Positions 1 through 9,295 of a stretch of DNA of 64,000 bases are shown here, piece after piece. The DNA lies in contig NZ_KB891799.1 in NCBI RefSeq assembly GCF_000373565.1, positions 124,001 through 188,000 of the forward strand. Direction: 5' to 3'. The stretch comes from Streptomyces sp. HmicA12 (GTDB lineage: Bacteria; Actinomycetota; Actinomycetes; Streptomycetales; Streptomycetaceae). How positions within the stretch are numbered: position 1 is the stretch's first letter; every line of letters begins with the position of its first letter. The translations under genes were made by a program, and so were the position numbers. Under the pieces are notes generated by a model. That model was not told the origin of the DNA, did not search any database, and saw only the letters and a list, made by a program, of their open reading frames with translations.

Positions 1-1
1 C

Positions 2-1372
2 CTCGTCGGCGCCCCCGGCGCCACCGTCGGCGGGCACGCCGGCGCCGGTCTCGTCACCGTCCAGTACGGCGGCGCGAGCGGGATGGGGACGTCCCGCTCC
101 GCCGTCTTCAGCCAGAACACCACGGGTGTGCCGGGCAGCGCCGAGACCGGCGACGCCTTCGGTCAGGCCGTCGCCACCGGCGACCTCGACGGGGACGGCT
201 ACGACGACGCGATCATCGGCGCGCCCGGCGAGGACCTGGGCTCCGTCACCGACTCCGGCGGCGGCGTCGTCCTGTGGGGCACGCCCAAGGGCCTGGTCGG
301 ATCCGAGTCCACCGGTCTCGAGGCCGACGAGCCCGCCAAGGGCGGCCGCTTCGGCTCCGCGCTCGCCGCGGCCCGCTTCAGCGACGTGGGCGACGGGGAC
401 ATGCTCGCCGTCCTCGACTCCGTCGGCCTCGCGATCTTCCAGTACGAGGCGGCGCCCGCCGCCAGGAGCAGGACGGCCGACGCGCCGTCCGGCAAGCACC
501 TCGTACGGCACTCCCGTACGGACTTCGCGGCCAAGGCGCCCGAGGCCCGGTCCGCGGCCGAGGAGCCGCCGGGCATCCGGCCGACGAACCTGAGCACCGG
601 CGACTACGACGCCAACGGCTTCGCCGACCTCGTCGTCTCCGGCATCTCCGCGGACGACGACAGCAACCACGGCTGGTCCTACGTGCTGCCGGGCACCGCG
701 TCCGACGCCGACCCGCTGCCCGTGCTCGCCCTGCGCGGCGGCCCGGTCGTCGCCTCCGGGGACATCGACGGCGACGGCAAGGACGACCTGGTCACCGGCG
801 AGCCGCAGGGCCCCGACGAGGGCGGCGAGTCCGTCGCCGGGGGCATGATCGGCGTCTACTACGGCTCGGACGCGGGTCCCGCCGGAGAGGCCGACCGGTG
901 GACGCAGGACAGCCCCGGAGTCCCGGGCGCCCACGAGCGGGGCGACCGCTGGGGCGCGGACCTGTCGGTCGGCGACACGAACGGCGACGGGTTCGCCGAC
1001 GTCGCGGTGGGCGCGCCCGGCGAGGACATCGGCAGCGTCGCCGACGCGGGCGCGGTCTGGGTCCTGCGCGGTTCCGCCTCCGGCCTGACGGCAAGCGGCG
1101 TGCGGGACTTCAACCAGGACTCGGCGGACGTTCCCGGCGCCGCCGAGAAGGGCGACAAGTTCGGCGCGCAGGTCTCCTTCACGGACCCGAACGACGACGG
1201 CCGCTTCGGCCTGCTGGCCGCCGCGCCCGGGGAGAACGCCGGGGACGGGGTCGTCTGGGTGTTCTCGGCGGGGTCGGGCGGGGTCACGGCGTCCGGGTCG
1301 TGGACGTACGGTGCCGGCTCGCTGGGTGCTCCGGCTCAGGGGGCGCGTTTCGGGGCCGCGATCGACGACTAG
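2..1372 (+). CDS. FG-GAP repeat (integrin-alpha-like beta-propeller) protein, 5' end outside window
   Basis: The reading frame is open from base 2, so the start and any signal peptide lie upstream of the window. The visible ~456 residues contain repeated calcium-binding turns of the FG-GAP type, such as DLDGDGYDDAIIGAPGED, DYDANGFADLVVSG, DIDGDGKDDLVTGEP and DTNGDGFADVAVGAPGED, alternating with SQNTTGVPGSAE-like blades. This is the pattern of an integrin-alpha N-terminal seven-bladed propeller. The family is extracellular and usually binds ligands or calcium; no catalytic motif is seen. It is the first of seven same-strand paralogues. Its natural partner or ligand cannot be told from sequence. 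Confidence 0.85.
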   Translation, partial: LVGAPGATVGGHAGAGLVTVQYGGASGMGTSRSAVFSQNTTGVPGSAETGDAFGQAVATGDLDGDGYDDAIIGAPGEDLGSVTDSGGGVVLWGTPKGLVGSESTGLEADEPAKGGRFGSALAAARFSDVGDGDMLAVLDSVGLAIFQYEAAPAARSRTADAPSGKHLVRHSRTDFAAKAPEARSAAEEPPGIRPTNLSTGDYDANGFADLVVSGISADDDSNHGWSYVLPGTASDADPLPVLALRGGPVVASGDIDGDGKDDLVTGEPQGPDEGGESVAGGMIGVYYGSDAGPAGEADRWTQDSPGVPGAHERGDRWGADLSVGDTNGDGFADVAVGAPGEDIGSVADAGAVWVLRGSASGLTASGVRDFNQDSADVPGAAEKGDKFGAQVSFTDPNDDGRFGLLAAAPGENAGDGVVWVFSAGSGGVTASGSWTYGAGSLGAPAQGARFGAAIDD

Positions 1373-1415
1373 GCGCCGTTGGGGGTGCGGGGTTCGCTGT
1401 CGAGTGCCGGTTCGT

Positions 1416-1551
1416 TTCGGCCGGTCGCGCCCACGCGGCGGAGCCGCGTAGCGATACGGCCCCGCGCCCCTGAAGGCATGCGCTGACGCGCGGCCTTCCC
1501 GATGAGACGGCGCACGAAGTGCGCATCTCAGGGGCGCGGGGAACTGCGCGA
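1416..1551. repeat. Dispersed palindromic Streptomyces-type intergenic element
   Basis: Bases 1416-1476, read on the minus strand, run AGGGGCGCGGGGC, a 12-nt variable loop, CGGCTCCGCCGCG, then GGCGCGACCGGCC. The same arrangement recurs at 43632-43690 inside cobG. Bases 1528-1551 are a 24-mer (starting TCAGGGGCGCGG, ending AACTGCGCGA) identical to the right arm of the inverted repeat at 23064-23157. The sequence between also resembles that element (GCATGCGCTG...TCTCAGGGG). It fills most of the 279-nt gap before the second FG-GAP gene and could fold into a terminator-like hairpin. Confidence 0.75.
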
Positions 1552-1651
1552 CCAGCCACACACAACCCGCACCCGCCGACGTACAACCACCCCCACCCCC
1601 TCACGCGTCACACCGGTGACAGACAACCCCGCCCCACCAACGGAGTTCACC

Positions 1652-3043
1652 GTGCGCCTCAAGAAGCTGGCCGTAGCCGCCGGAGTGGCCGCCCTCGCCA
1701 CAGGCGGCCTCACCCTCCCGTACGCGGGGACCGCATCCGCCGCCACCAGCACCCTCAAGGACGACTACAACGGCGACGGCTACCGCGACCTCGCCATCGG
1801 CACCCCGAAGGCCAACTCCGTGACGGTGACGTTCGGTTCGGCCTCCGGGGCCGGGAAGTCCGTGACCATCAGCCAGGCCACCGCCGGTGTGCCCGGCACC
1901 ACCGAGGCCGAGGACGAGTTCGGGGAGAACGTCACCAGCGGCGACGTGAACCACGACGGCTACGCGGATCTGATCGTCGGCGCCCCCGGCGAGCAGGTCG
2001 CCGACTGGGCCTCCGGGTCCGTGACCGTCGTGTGGGGCGGCGCCAAGGGCTTCACCACGGGCGCGCAGGTCTACCACGCGCCGACGGCCGACGACGAACG
2101 GTTCGGCGAGGGCGCCGTCTTCGTCGACCTCGACGGCGACGACTGGGAACAGCTGTCCGTCGTCAGCGCCGAGAAGTGGTGGTGGTACGGGGACGGCACG
2201 CCCGCGTCGGCGTACGCGCCCGAGGTCGACTTCATCCCCGACGGCGTGACCCTGGAGGGCGAGACCGCGCTCCAGATACACGGCGCCGGCGTCGGCAGGA
2301 CGTACACGTACGTCCTCTACGGCAAGAACGCCGACGGCTCCCCCTACACCGGCTGGGTGGACGGCGGCCCCGGCGACATCGGCTACCACTCGGGCCGACT
2401 CGACGGCGACTTCGAGGGCTCCACCACCGGCGCCGCCGCCACCGGCGACGTGAACTGCGACGGCATCCCCGACCTGGTCACCGGACAGCCCGAGGACAAC
2501 TCGGTCTGGGTGATCTACGGCGGCGGCGCCGTGTTCACCGACGAGATGGAGGGCATGGGCAAGGTCACCCAGAACAGCCAGGACGTGCCCGGGGTCACCG
2601 AGCCCGAGGACCGGTTCGGGGCGTCCGTGGCCGTCGGCGACATGAACGACGACGGCTGCGCGGACATCGCGATCGGCGCCCCCGGCGAGACCGTCGACGG
2701 CGTCAAGGGCACCGGCTCGGTCACCGTCCTCGACGGCCGCAAGGGCTGGGTGGAGAGCGGCGGCCGCGCCTACCACCAGGCCACCCCCGGCATCACCGGC
2801 ACCCCGGAGACCGGCGACGCCTTCGGCTCCAGCCTCGCCTTCAAGGACATCAACGGCGACCAGCACGCCGACCTGGAGATCGCCGCGTCCGGCGAGGACA
2901 TCGGCACGAAGAAGGACGCGGGCGCGGTGTGGGTGCTGCGCGGCGCCGACCCGTTCCTGACGACGACGGGGATCACCTCCTTCAACGGCGCCGACTTCGG
3001 TCTGCCCGCCGCGGGCATCGGCTTCGGGACCGCGCTGCGCTGA
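1652..3043 (+). CDS. Secreted FG-GAP repeat protein
   Basis: The start is taken at GTG 1652 because it gives a textbook signal peptide (VRLKKLAVAAGVAALATGG, then an A-x-A site before ATSTLKDDYNGDG) and has CGGAG about 7 nt upstream. A longer open frame from 1502 would run through the repeat element. The mature ~435 residues carry about six FG-GAP blades: DYNGDGYRDLAIG, DVNHDGYADLIVGAPGE, DVNCDGIPDLVTGQPED, DMNDDGCADIAIGAPGE and DINGDQHADLEIAASGED, with one divergent blade around DLDGDDWEQLSVV. An inserted segment near residues 200-270 (WWWYGDGTP to YTGWVDGG) departs from the propeller pattern. It is predicted to be an exported calcium-binding beta-propeller of unknown ligand, 463 residues. 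Confidence 0.88.
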   Translation: MRLKKLAVAAGVAALATGGLTLPYAGTASAATSTLKDDYNGDGYRDLAIGTPKANSVTVTFGSASGAGKSVTISQATAGVPGTTEAEDEFGENVTSGDVNHDGYADLIVGAPGEQVADWASGSVTVVWGGAKGFTTGAQVYHAPTADDERFGEGAVFVDLDGDDWEQLSVVSAEKWWWYGDGTPASAYAPEVDFIPDGVTLEGETALQIHGAGVGRTYTYVLYGKNADGSPYTGWVDGGPGDIGYHSGRLDGDFEGSTTGAAATGDVNCDGIPDLVTGQPEDNSVWVIYGGGAVFTDEMEGMGKVTQNSQDVPGVTEPEDRFGASVAVGDMNDDGCADIAIGAPGETVDGVKGTGSVTVLDGRKGWVESGGRAYHQATPGITGTPETGDAFGSSLAFKDINGDQHADLEIAASGEDIGTKKDAGAVWVLRGADPFLTTTGITSFNGADFGLPAAGIGFGTALR

Positions 3044-3158
3044 CCCCCGCGGCCGGGCAGCGTGACGAACGCGGCACCCCGCACCCCTTAACGCCACCGC
3101 GGGACGGGCGCCATCATGTGCAGGTTGTGAACTCATGAGGTGAACGGGGTCGTTGCTG

Positions 3159-4463
3159 ATGGCAGGCATACGGGGTTGTGGGCGCGGCGGACCGAGCGCC
3201 GCGCCGCGCAGGGGCACGGCGGGGCTCGGCGGCGCCCTGCTCCTCGCCGCCGCGCTCACCGGCTGCGGCGGCGCCCCGCACGACACCGCCGCCGGCGACC
3301 GGCCCGTCGCCCTGAGCGGCAAGACCGGCAAAACGGCGGGGGCGGCCCGGCCGGTCCCGCACGGCACCGGCGCCGCGTCCGCAAAGGGTTCCGCGGACTT
3401 CAACGGCGACGGCGCCCCCGACCTCGTACTGGACGATCTCGCGCACGACGGGCTCGGCGACGACCCCGGGATCGGGATCGTGTACGGGAAGAAGGGGCAC
3501 GGACTGACGCCGGACGTACGGCAGTTGCTGACCCCGGAGAAGTTCGCGGCGCCGACGAAGGGGCAGACCCCGGCGGCGTTCGCGTCGGAGGCGAGCTGTG
3601 ATCTGAACGCGGACGGTTTCACCGATCTCGTCGTGTCGACCGACCCGCCCTACGACGGGCAGGGGCAGCCGCCGGTGCCGCTGCAGATCCTGTTCGGCTC
3701 GCCGGGCGGCATCGTCGGCAAGGGCGTGAAGGTCGCGATCCCTGCGAAGGCCAGGTTCGGCAACGACTGGCCCGACCAGCCCGTGTGCGGCGACTTCGAC
3801 GGCGACGGCAAGAACGACCTCGTGGTGCACGCCAGCGCGGGCCAACTCTCCTTCCTGCCGGGCCCGTTCACCGACTCCGGCGCCCCGCGCGGCGGCCCGG
3901 CCGGGCTCGCCCGGTCCATCGGCGACCTCCCCGCGGGCCCCGCGGCCGACGTGAACGGCGACGGCGCCGACGACATCCTGGTCCGCGCCCATGGCGGCAC
4001 CGCCCGCTCGGCCCTCGTCCTGGGCGGCCCGAACGGCCCGCAGACGCCCGGCGCCGCCTACCCGGCGGGCAAGGACGTGGTGTTCGGCCGGTTCGGCTCC
4101 GCGGTGCTGACCGGCGACGGCCTCGCGGTGAAGGGGCGCGGCACGCTCGACGTCCGCGGTGACGCGCTCGACGCGGGCGATCTGAACGGCGACGGCCGCA
4201 CCGACCTGGTCGTGTCCGGCGGCGCCGAGGTCCGCCTGGTCGACGGCGGCGCACGCCTCGTCGCGGGCTCGCCGGGCGCGGGCCGGGTCGTCGCCGTGGC
4301 CGACTTCGACGGGGACGGGCGGGACGATCTGGTGCTGCAGCGCGCCTCGGGCTCGGGGTCCGCGAAGGACGCGGTGACGGTGTTCCCGGGCGCGCGAGGT
4401 TCCGCACTCGTCGCCTCGACGTCTCACCTCTCCTTCTCCACAGCGGAGTTCACCTCCGGCTGA
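3159..4463 (+). CDS. FG-GAP repeat lipoprotein
   Basis: From ATG 3159 the N-terminus is Arg-rich, then hydrophobic (GLGGALLLAAALTGC), with a lipobox LTGC at residues 33-36. This paralogue should therefore be lipid-anchored to the outer face of the membrane, unlike its freely secreted neighbours. A TTG at 3153 in the same frame is a weaker alternative start; GGGGT lies about 8 nt before the ATG. The mature part has six DxNGDGxxD turns (DFNGDGAPDLV, DLNADGFTDLV, DFDGDGKNDLV, DVNGDGADDIL, DLNGDGRTDLV, DFDGDGRDDLV), but the SQNxxGVPG insertions of the neighbours are absent. 434 residues. A membrane-tethered propeller is inferred; the ligand is unknown. Confidence 0.85.
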   Translation: MAGIRGCGRGGPSAAPRRGTAGLGGALLLAAALTGCGGAPHDTAAGDRPVALSGKTGKTAGAARPVPHGTGAASAKGSADFNGDGAPDLVLDDLAHDGLGDDPGIGIVYGKKGHGLTPDVRQLLTPEKFAAPTKGQTPAAFASEASCDLNADGFTDLVVSTDPPYDGQGQPPVPLQILFGSPGGIVGKGVKVAIPAKARFGNDWPDQPVCGDFDGDGKNDLVVHASAGQLSFLPGPFTDSGAPRGGPAGLARSIGDLPAGPAADVNGDGADDILVRAHGGTARSALVLGGPNGPQTPGAAYPAGKDVVFGRFGSAVLTGDGLAVKGRGTLDVRGDALDAGDLNGDGRTDLVVSGGAEVRLVDGGARLVAGSPGAGRVVAVADFDGDGRDDLVLQRASGSGSAKDAVTVFPGARGSALVASTSHLSFSTAEFTSG

Positions 4464-4542
4464 CCCGGACACAACCATCCGTTCACCCCACGTGTCACAC
4501 CACCGGTAGCCAACCCCCCCTCACACACCGGGAGTTCGACTC

Positions 4543-5970
4543 GTGCGGAAGCGAAACCTGGCCCTGTCCTGCGCCCTGGCGCTCGGCGCCGCGACCCTGA
4601 CCCTCGCACCCGCGGCGACCGCCCGACCCGCCCCGCTCCACGGTGACTTCAACGGCGACGGCTTCACCGACCTGGCCGTCGGCCTGCCTGCCGCGAACGT
4701 GAGCGGGCACACCGGGGCCGGTTACGTGAACGTGGTGTGGGGCGGGCCCGGCGGCCTCGGCGCCCGGGGTTCATCGACGTACAGCCAGAACTCCGCCGGA
4801 ATACCCGGCACCTCGGAGTCCGGCGACCACTTCGGGTACGCCGTCTCGCCCGCCGACCTGAACGGCGACGGGTACGCCGACCTCGCCGTCTCCGCCCCCG
4901 ACGAGACCCTCGACACCCCCGGCGAGAGCCGCGAGGGCGCCCTCTACGTCCTGTGGGGCTCGGCCAAGGGCCTCACCTCGGGCACCACGACCGCCAAGGG
5001 CCACGACGAGGCGCACATCGGCCGACTCCTGAACACCGGCGACTACGACCACGACGGGCACGGCGACCTCGCGTACAGCAGCAACGGCGAGGAGACCGCG
5101 GCGCTGCGCCTGCGCCCGGGCCCGCAGACCTCCGCCGCCGCCTCCACCGTGATCCGCAACTGGCACTTCGCGGGCCCCTCCGCCCTCGCCACGGCCGACT
5201 TCGACGGCGACGGGGGCGACGACCTCGCGGTCACCTACAGCGGCATGGAGGACCAGGGCACGTTCGTGACGTCGAAACCGGCGACGGGCGACTGGACGAC
5301 CTCCTGGACCACCGGCGACCACGGCGCCGCGCTCGCGGCCGGCGACTTCGACGGGGACGGCACCCAGGACCTCGCGATCGGCCTGGTCGAACCCAACCCC
5401 GAGGTGGAGGAGACGTACTGCCCCAAGGACCGCACCGGCGGCGCCGTCGCGCTGATCTCCGGAGCGGCGGGCACCACGCTGGGCGGCGACTGGGACTGCA
5501 CCACCCAGGACAGCCCGTACGTCGGCGGCACCGGCGAGCCCGAGGACGACTTCGGCGCCGCCCTCGCCACGGTCCACGCGGGAAGCCCCGACGGCAGCGA
5601 CGCCCTGCTCGTCGGCATCCCGCACGAGACCGTCGGCACCAAGGAGCGGGCGGCGGGCGCGTACGCCTTCCTGGAGACGGTCTACCGCGAGCCCGTCCTG
5701 GAAGGTCCGCTCGTCACCCAGAACTCGGCCCAGGTCGCCGGCACCTCGGAGTTCAACGACCGGTTCGGCTCCGCCCTCGCGGCGGCCGACCACGACGGCG
5801 ACGGGTACCCGGACCTCGCGGTCGGCGCGCCCGGCGAGAACGGCTCGACGGGCGGCGTCTGGTTCAAGAAGGGCGCCGAGAAGCCCGCACTCACCGACAC
5901 GGTCTCGGTGACGCCGAAGAAGCTGGGCCTTTCGGGCGCCGTCGGGCACGGAACGGTGCTGGGCCACTGA
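4543..5970 (+). CDS. Secreted FG-GAP repeat protein
   Basis: GTG 4543 opens directly onto a signal peptide (VRKRNLALSCALALGAATLTL, cleavage near ATARP) with GGGAG about 10 nt upstream. The mature protein has repeated calcium turns: DFNGDGFTDLAVGLP, DLNGDGYADLAVSAPDE, DYDHDGHGDLAYS, DFDGDGGDDLAV, DFDGDGTQDLAIGL and DHDGDGYPDLAVGAPGEN. Classic YSQNSAGIPGTSESGDHFG blade connectors are also present. The blade around residues 290-350 contains two cysteines (YCPKD and DWDCTTQ) that could form a disulfide. 475 residues. Same orientation and general layout as its neighbours, so a tandem duplicate lineage. Confidence 0.88.
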   Translation: MRKRNLALSCALALGAATLTLAPAATARPAPLHGDFNGDGFTDLAVGLPAANVSGHTGAGYVNVVWGGPGGLGARGSSTYSQNSAGIPGTSESGDHFGYAVSPADLNGDGYADLAVSAPDETLDTPGESREGALYVLWGSAKGLTSGTTTAKGHDEAHIGRLLNTGDYDHDGHGDLAYSSNGEETAALRLRPGPQTSAAASTVIRNWHFAGPSALATADFDGDGGDDLAVTYSGMEDQGTFVTSKPATGDWTTSWTTGDHGAALAAGDFDGDGTQDLAIGLVEPNPEVEETYCPKDRTGGAVALISGAAGTTLGGDWDCTTQDSPYVGGTGEPEDDFGAALATVHAGSPDGSDALLVGIPHETVGTKERAAGAYAFLETVYREPVLEGPLVTQNSAQVAGTSEFNDRFGSALAAADHDGDGYPDLAVGAPGENGSTGGVWFKKGAEKPALTDTVSVTPKKLGLSGAVGHGTVLGH

Positions 5971-6131
5971 CACCGGGCCGGTCCGGGCACACAGCGGTTC
6001 GCGAAATTCACACAGCCCCCGTACAACCCTTGCACCCCACAACGAGTCTCCTGTTCGCCGACTGGCGGGACATGCACAGGACAACACCTGGCAAACACCC
6101 GCCAAACGGCAGCACTTCCGTCCTTTGTCGC

Positions 6132-6152
6132 GGGATGCCCGCCAGGCATCCC
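6132..6152 (+). promoter_or_regulatory. Small stem-loop in leader of the fifth FG-GAP gene
   Basis: An 8-bp inverted repeat, GGGATGCC-cgcca-GGCATCCC, lies 22 nt before the ATG at 6174 and just ahead of the AGGAG ribosome-binding site. It could be an attenuating or stabilising hairpin in the leader. No known riboswitch consensus is recognised. Confidence 0.4.
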
Positions 6153-6173
6153 CTTCCCGCAGGAGCCGTTCCG

Positions 6174-7661
6174 ATGTCGAGCAAGGCCAAGCACAAGCGC
6201 ACCCCCGCCCCGTCCCCCGCCCGCGTCCGCCTCGCCACGGCGACGGCCACCGCGGCCGCGCTGACGGGCGGGCTCCTCGCCGTCTCGGCCGGCGCGGCGT
6301 CGGCCGCCACGCCCGACGTCGCCGCGTCCGACGCCGACTTCAACGGCGACGGCTACGCGGACCTCGCGGCCTCCGCCTCCCACGCCTACGTCGGCGGCCA
6401 CGCGAACGCGGGCCAGATAGCCGTCGTCTACGGCGGGGCCGTCAGCACCCACCGGGTCGTCCTCAGCCAGAACTCCGCGGGCGTGCCCGGCTCCGCCGAG
6501 TCCGGCGACTACTTCGGCGCGGACTCCGCGTACGGCGACTTCGACGGCGACGGCTACGACGACCTGCTCGTCGGCGCCCCCGGCGAGGACGTCGGCTCGG
6601 ACGCCGACGGCGGTACGGCCGCCATCCTGTGGGGCTCCGCGAACGGCCTCACCGGCGGCACCACGATCGCCGACCCGCGCCCCACCGCCCACGACGGCTT
6701 CGGCGCCCCGGTCGAGGCAGGCGACTTCGACGGCGACGGCAAGGACGACCTGGCCGTCGGCGCGAACAACAAGGACACCGTCGACATCCTTAGGGGCGGC
6801 GTCAGCCGCACCGCGGGCGCCGCGAAGCACTCCGTCGTCACGGTCCCGGTGATCAGCGACACCGGCGCCGGCGTGTGGAACCTGCACTCGGGCGACGCCA
6901 ACGGCGACGGCAAGGACGACCTGATCGTCAACGGCTATGCCAAGGACGGCGGTTACAACGCCAACTTCTGGCTGCCCGGCACCTCATCGGGACCGAGCGC
7001 CTCCGGCGCGGTCCGCCTCCAGCAGGGCATCATCACCGACCTGGGCGACACGGACAGCGACGGCTACGACGACATCGTCATCGGCAACGTCTGGTCCGCC
7101 AGCGGCGGCAAGCAGAACAGCGGCGCCGTCTACGTCGTCCGCGGCACCCCGAGCGGCCCCGACACGAGCGGCCACTCCACCTTCACCCAGAACGTCGCCG
7201 GCATCCCCGGCAGCAGCGAGACGGACGACAACTTCGGCTCCGAACTCGACCTCGGCGACGTCAACGGCGACGGGCACCTCGACCTGATCGTCGGCGCCCC
7301 CGGCGAGGACCTCACCGGCGGCACCGACACCGGCGCCGCCTGGGTCCTGTACGGCAAGGCGGACGGCACGGGCATCGCCGCGCAGGGCGCCCTGTTCCTG
7401 GAACAGAACAACGCCTACGTCCCCAACGACAACGAGAAGAACGACTACTTCGGCTCCGACGTCCACATCGACGACCTCAACGGCGACGGCCGCGGCGAGG
7501 CCTACGTCGGCGCCTCCGGCGAGAACGGCTCCAACGGCGCCGTCTACCCCGTGCGCATCAACCCCGACGGCACCCTGGCGGCCTCCTCCGGCCTCTACAC
7601 GTCCACCTTCGGCATCTCGGCCAGCGGAACGCCACGGCTGGGCGCCAACTTCACGGACTGA
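6174..7661 (+). CDS. Secreted FG-GAP repeat protein (duplicate pair, first copy)
   Basis: ATG 6174 has AGGAG 7 nt upstream and gives MSSKAKHKRTPAPSPARVRL, a long basic n-region, then TATATAAALTGG and cleavage after AGAASA. The frame is open far upstream in the shadow of the previous gene, but the RBS and signal peptide fix this start. Blades carry DADFNGDGYADLAAS, DFDGDGYDDLLVGAPGED, DFDGDGKDDLAVGA, DANGDGKDDLIVNG, DTDSDGYDDIVIG, DVNGDGHLDLIVGAPGED and DLNGDGRGEAYVGASGEN, close to a complete seven-bladed propeller. 495 residues. It is clearly the closest relative of the next gene, with matching signal peptide, blade order and C-terminus (YTSTFGIS), implying recent tandem duplication. Confidence 0.9.
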   Translation: MSSKAKHKRTPAPSPARVRLATATATAAALTGGLLAVSAGAASAATPDVAASDADFNGDGYADLAASASHAYVGGHANAGQIAVVYGGAVSTHRVVLSQNSAGVPGSAESGDYFGADSAYGDFDGDGYDDLLVGAPGEDVGSDADGGTAAILWGSANGLTGGTTIADPRPTAHDGFGAPVEAGDFDGDGKDDLAVGANNKDTVDILRGGVSRTAGAAKHSVVTVPVISDTGAGVWNLHSGDANGDGKDDLIVNGYAKDGGYNANFWLPGTSSGPSASGAVRLQQGIITDLGDTDSDGYDDIVIGNVWSASGGKQNSGAVYVVRGTPSGPDTSGHSTFTQNVAGIPGSSETDDNFGSELDLGDVNGDGHLDLIVGAPGEDLTGGTDTGAAWVLYGKADGTGIAAQGALFLEQNNAYVPNDNEKNDYFGSDVHIDDLNGDGRGEAYVGASGENGSNGAVYPVRINPDGTLAASSGLYTSTFGISASGTPRLGANFTD

Positions 7662-7738
7662 CCCGCCCGTTCGGCACGGGCGCCGGGCTCACCGGGCGCC
7701 CGCTCACTCGACTTCACTCACCTCACAGGAGCACGAGC

Positions 7739-9205
7739 ATGGCCAAGCACCGCCGTATACCCGCCCCTTCCCCGACCCGCATCCGGCTCGTCACGGCGAC
7801 GGCCGCCGCGGCCGCGCTCACCGGTGGCCTCTTCGTGGCCACGGCCGGTTCCGCGTCGGCGGCCACGCCCGGCGTCGCCGCGTCCGACGCCGACTTCAAC
7901 GGCGACGGCGTCGCGGACGTCGCGGTCTCCGCGTCCTGGGCGTCCGTGAGCGGCCACTCCAAGGCCGGACAGATCAGCGTCCTCTACGGCGGCGGCAAGC
8001 ACACCACCATCAGCCAGAACACCGCCGGAGTGCCCGGCTCCGCCGAGTCCTCCGACTTCTTCGGCGCCGACTCCGCCTACGGCGACTTCAACAACGACGG
8101 CTACGACGACCTCGCCGTCGGCGCCCCCGGCGAGGACGTCGGCTCGGACGCCGACGGCGGTACGGCCGCCATCCTGTACGGCTCCCCGAACGGCCTGACC
8201 GGCGGCAAGACGGTCACCGACCCGCGGGCCTCCGCGCACGACCACTTCGGCTCCATGCTGGAGGCCGGCGACTTCGACGGCGACGGCAAGGACGACCTCG
8301 CGGTCGCCACGCCCAACTCGGCCACCGTCGACGTGCTGCGCGGCGGCACCGGCAGCGCGTACACCGTGGGCGCCCCGGTGTGGAGCGGCGGCGGCGACGG
8401 CATCCGCAACCTGCACTCCGGCGACATCAACGGCGACGGCATCGACGACCTCCTCGTCAACGGCTTCGAGAAGGACAGCGACGTCGGCTGGGACGCCAAC
8501 TTCTACCTGCCCGGCACCAGCTCGGGCGTCACCGCCAACGGCTACGTGAAGCTGCCCGCGGGCATCATCACGGACGTCGGCGACATCGACGGCGACGGTG
8601 ACGGCGATGTCGTCCTCGGCCTGTCCTGGGACGCGAGCTCCGAGGTCCCCGGTGCCCAGAAGGGCGGCGCGGTCCTCATCGCCCACGGCAGCCCGTCCGG
8701 CCCGGTCGCCTCCGGCGTCCAGACCATCGACCAGGACACCGCGGGCGTCCCGGGCGGCGGCGAGACCGGCGACGCCTTCGGCGCCGAGCTCGACCTCGGC
8801 GACATCAACGGCGACGGGCACCTCGACCTGGTCGTCGGCACCCCGGGCGAAGACCTCGACGGCATCACCAACACCGGCTCGGCCACCGTCCTGTACGGCG
8901 CCGCCGACGGCTCCGGGATCACCGGCGCGGGCGCCAAGTTCTACAGCCAGGACACCCCCGGCGTGCCCAACTCCAACGAGAAGAACGACTACTTCGGCAC
9001 CGACGTCCACATCGACGACCTCGACGACGACGGCCGCGGCGACGTCGTGATCGGCGCCTCCGGCGAGAACGGCGACAACGGCGCCGTCTACGCCCTGCAC
9101 TCGAACACCGACGGCAGCCTGTCGTCGTCCGGCGGCATCTACACGTCCACGCTCGGCATCTCCACCAGCGGCACGCCGCTGCTGGGCTCCAACTTCTCGG
9201 ACTGA
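7739..9205 (+). CDS. Secreted FG-GAP repeat protein (duplicate pair, second copy)
   Basis: ATG 7739 with CAGGAG about 9 nt upstream gives MAKHRRIPAPSPTRIRL and a signal peptide ending in GSASA. The mature start TPGVAASDADFNGDG is nearly the same as in the preceding gene. Blades follow the same order: DFNNDGYDDLAVGAPGED, DFDGDGKDDLAVAT, DINGDGIDDLLVNG, DIDGDGDGDVVLG, DINGDGHLDLVVGTPGED, DLDDDGRGDVVIGASGEN. The C-terminus is GIYTSTLGISTSGTPLLGSNFSD. 488 residues. Predicted secreted calcium-binding propeller. The gap to the previous gene is only 77 nt, so the two may be co-transcribed. Confidence 0.9.
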   Translation: MAKHRRIPAPSPTRIRLVTATAAAAALTGGLFVATAGSASAATPGVAASDADFNGDGVADVAVSASWASVSGHSKAGQISVLYGGGKHTTISQNTAGVPGSAESSDFFGADSAYGDFNNDGYDDLAVGAPGEDVGSDADGGTAAILYGSPNGLTGGKTVTDPRASAHDHFGSMLEAGDFDGDGKDDLAVATPNSATVDVLRGGTGSAYTVGAPVWSGGGDGIRNLHSGDINGDGIDDLLVNGFEKDSDVGWDANFYLPGTSSGVTANGYVKLPAGIITDVGDIDGDGDGDVVLGLSWDASSEVPGAQKGGAVLIAHGSPSGPVASGVQTIDQDTAGVPGGGETGDAFGAELDLGDINGDGHLDLVVGTPGEDLDGITNTGSATVLYGAADGSGITGAGAKFYSQDTPGVPNSNEKNDYFGTDVHIDDLDDDGRGDVVIGASGENGDNGAVYALHSNTDGSLSSSGGIYTSTLGISTSGTPLLGSNFSD

Positions 9206-9223
9206 CAGAGCAGTTCACCCCGA

Positions 9224-9261
9224 GGGCCGGGCCCGCGCCACGTACGGCGCGGGCCCGGCCC
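9224..9261 (+). terminator. Stem-loop terminator after the sixth FG-GAP gene
   Basis: A perfect 16-bp stem (GGGCCGGGCCCGCGCC / GGCGCGGGCCCGGCCC) with the 6-nt loop ACGTAC begins 19 nt after the stop codon. Streptomyces terminators often lack a long T run. Confidence 0.75.
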
Positions 9262-9295
9262 GGCTTCCCCTGCCTCCCCCTAGGACCCGACCCCC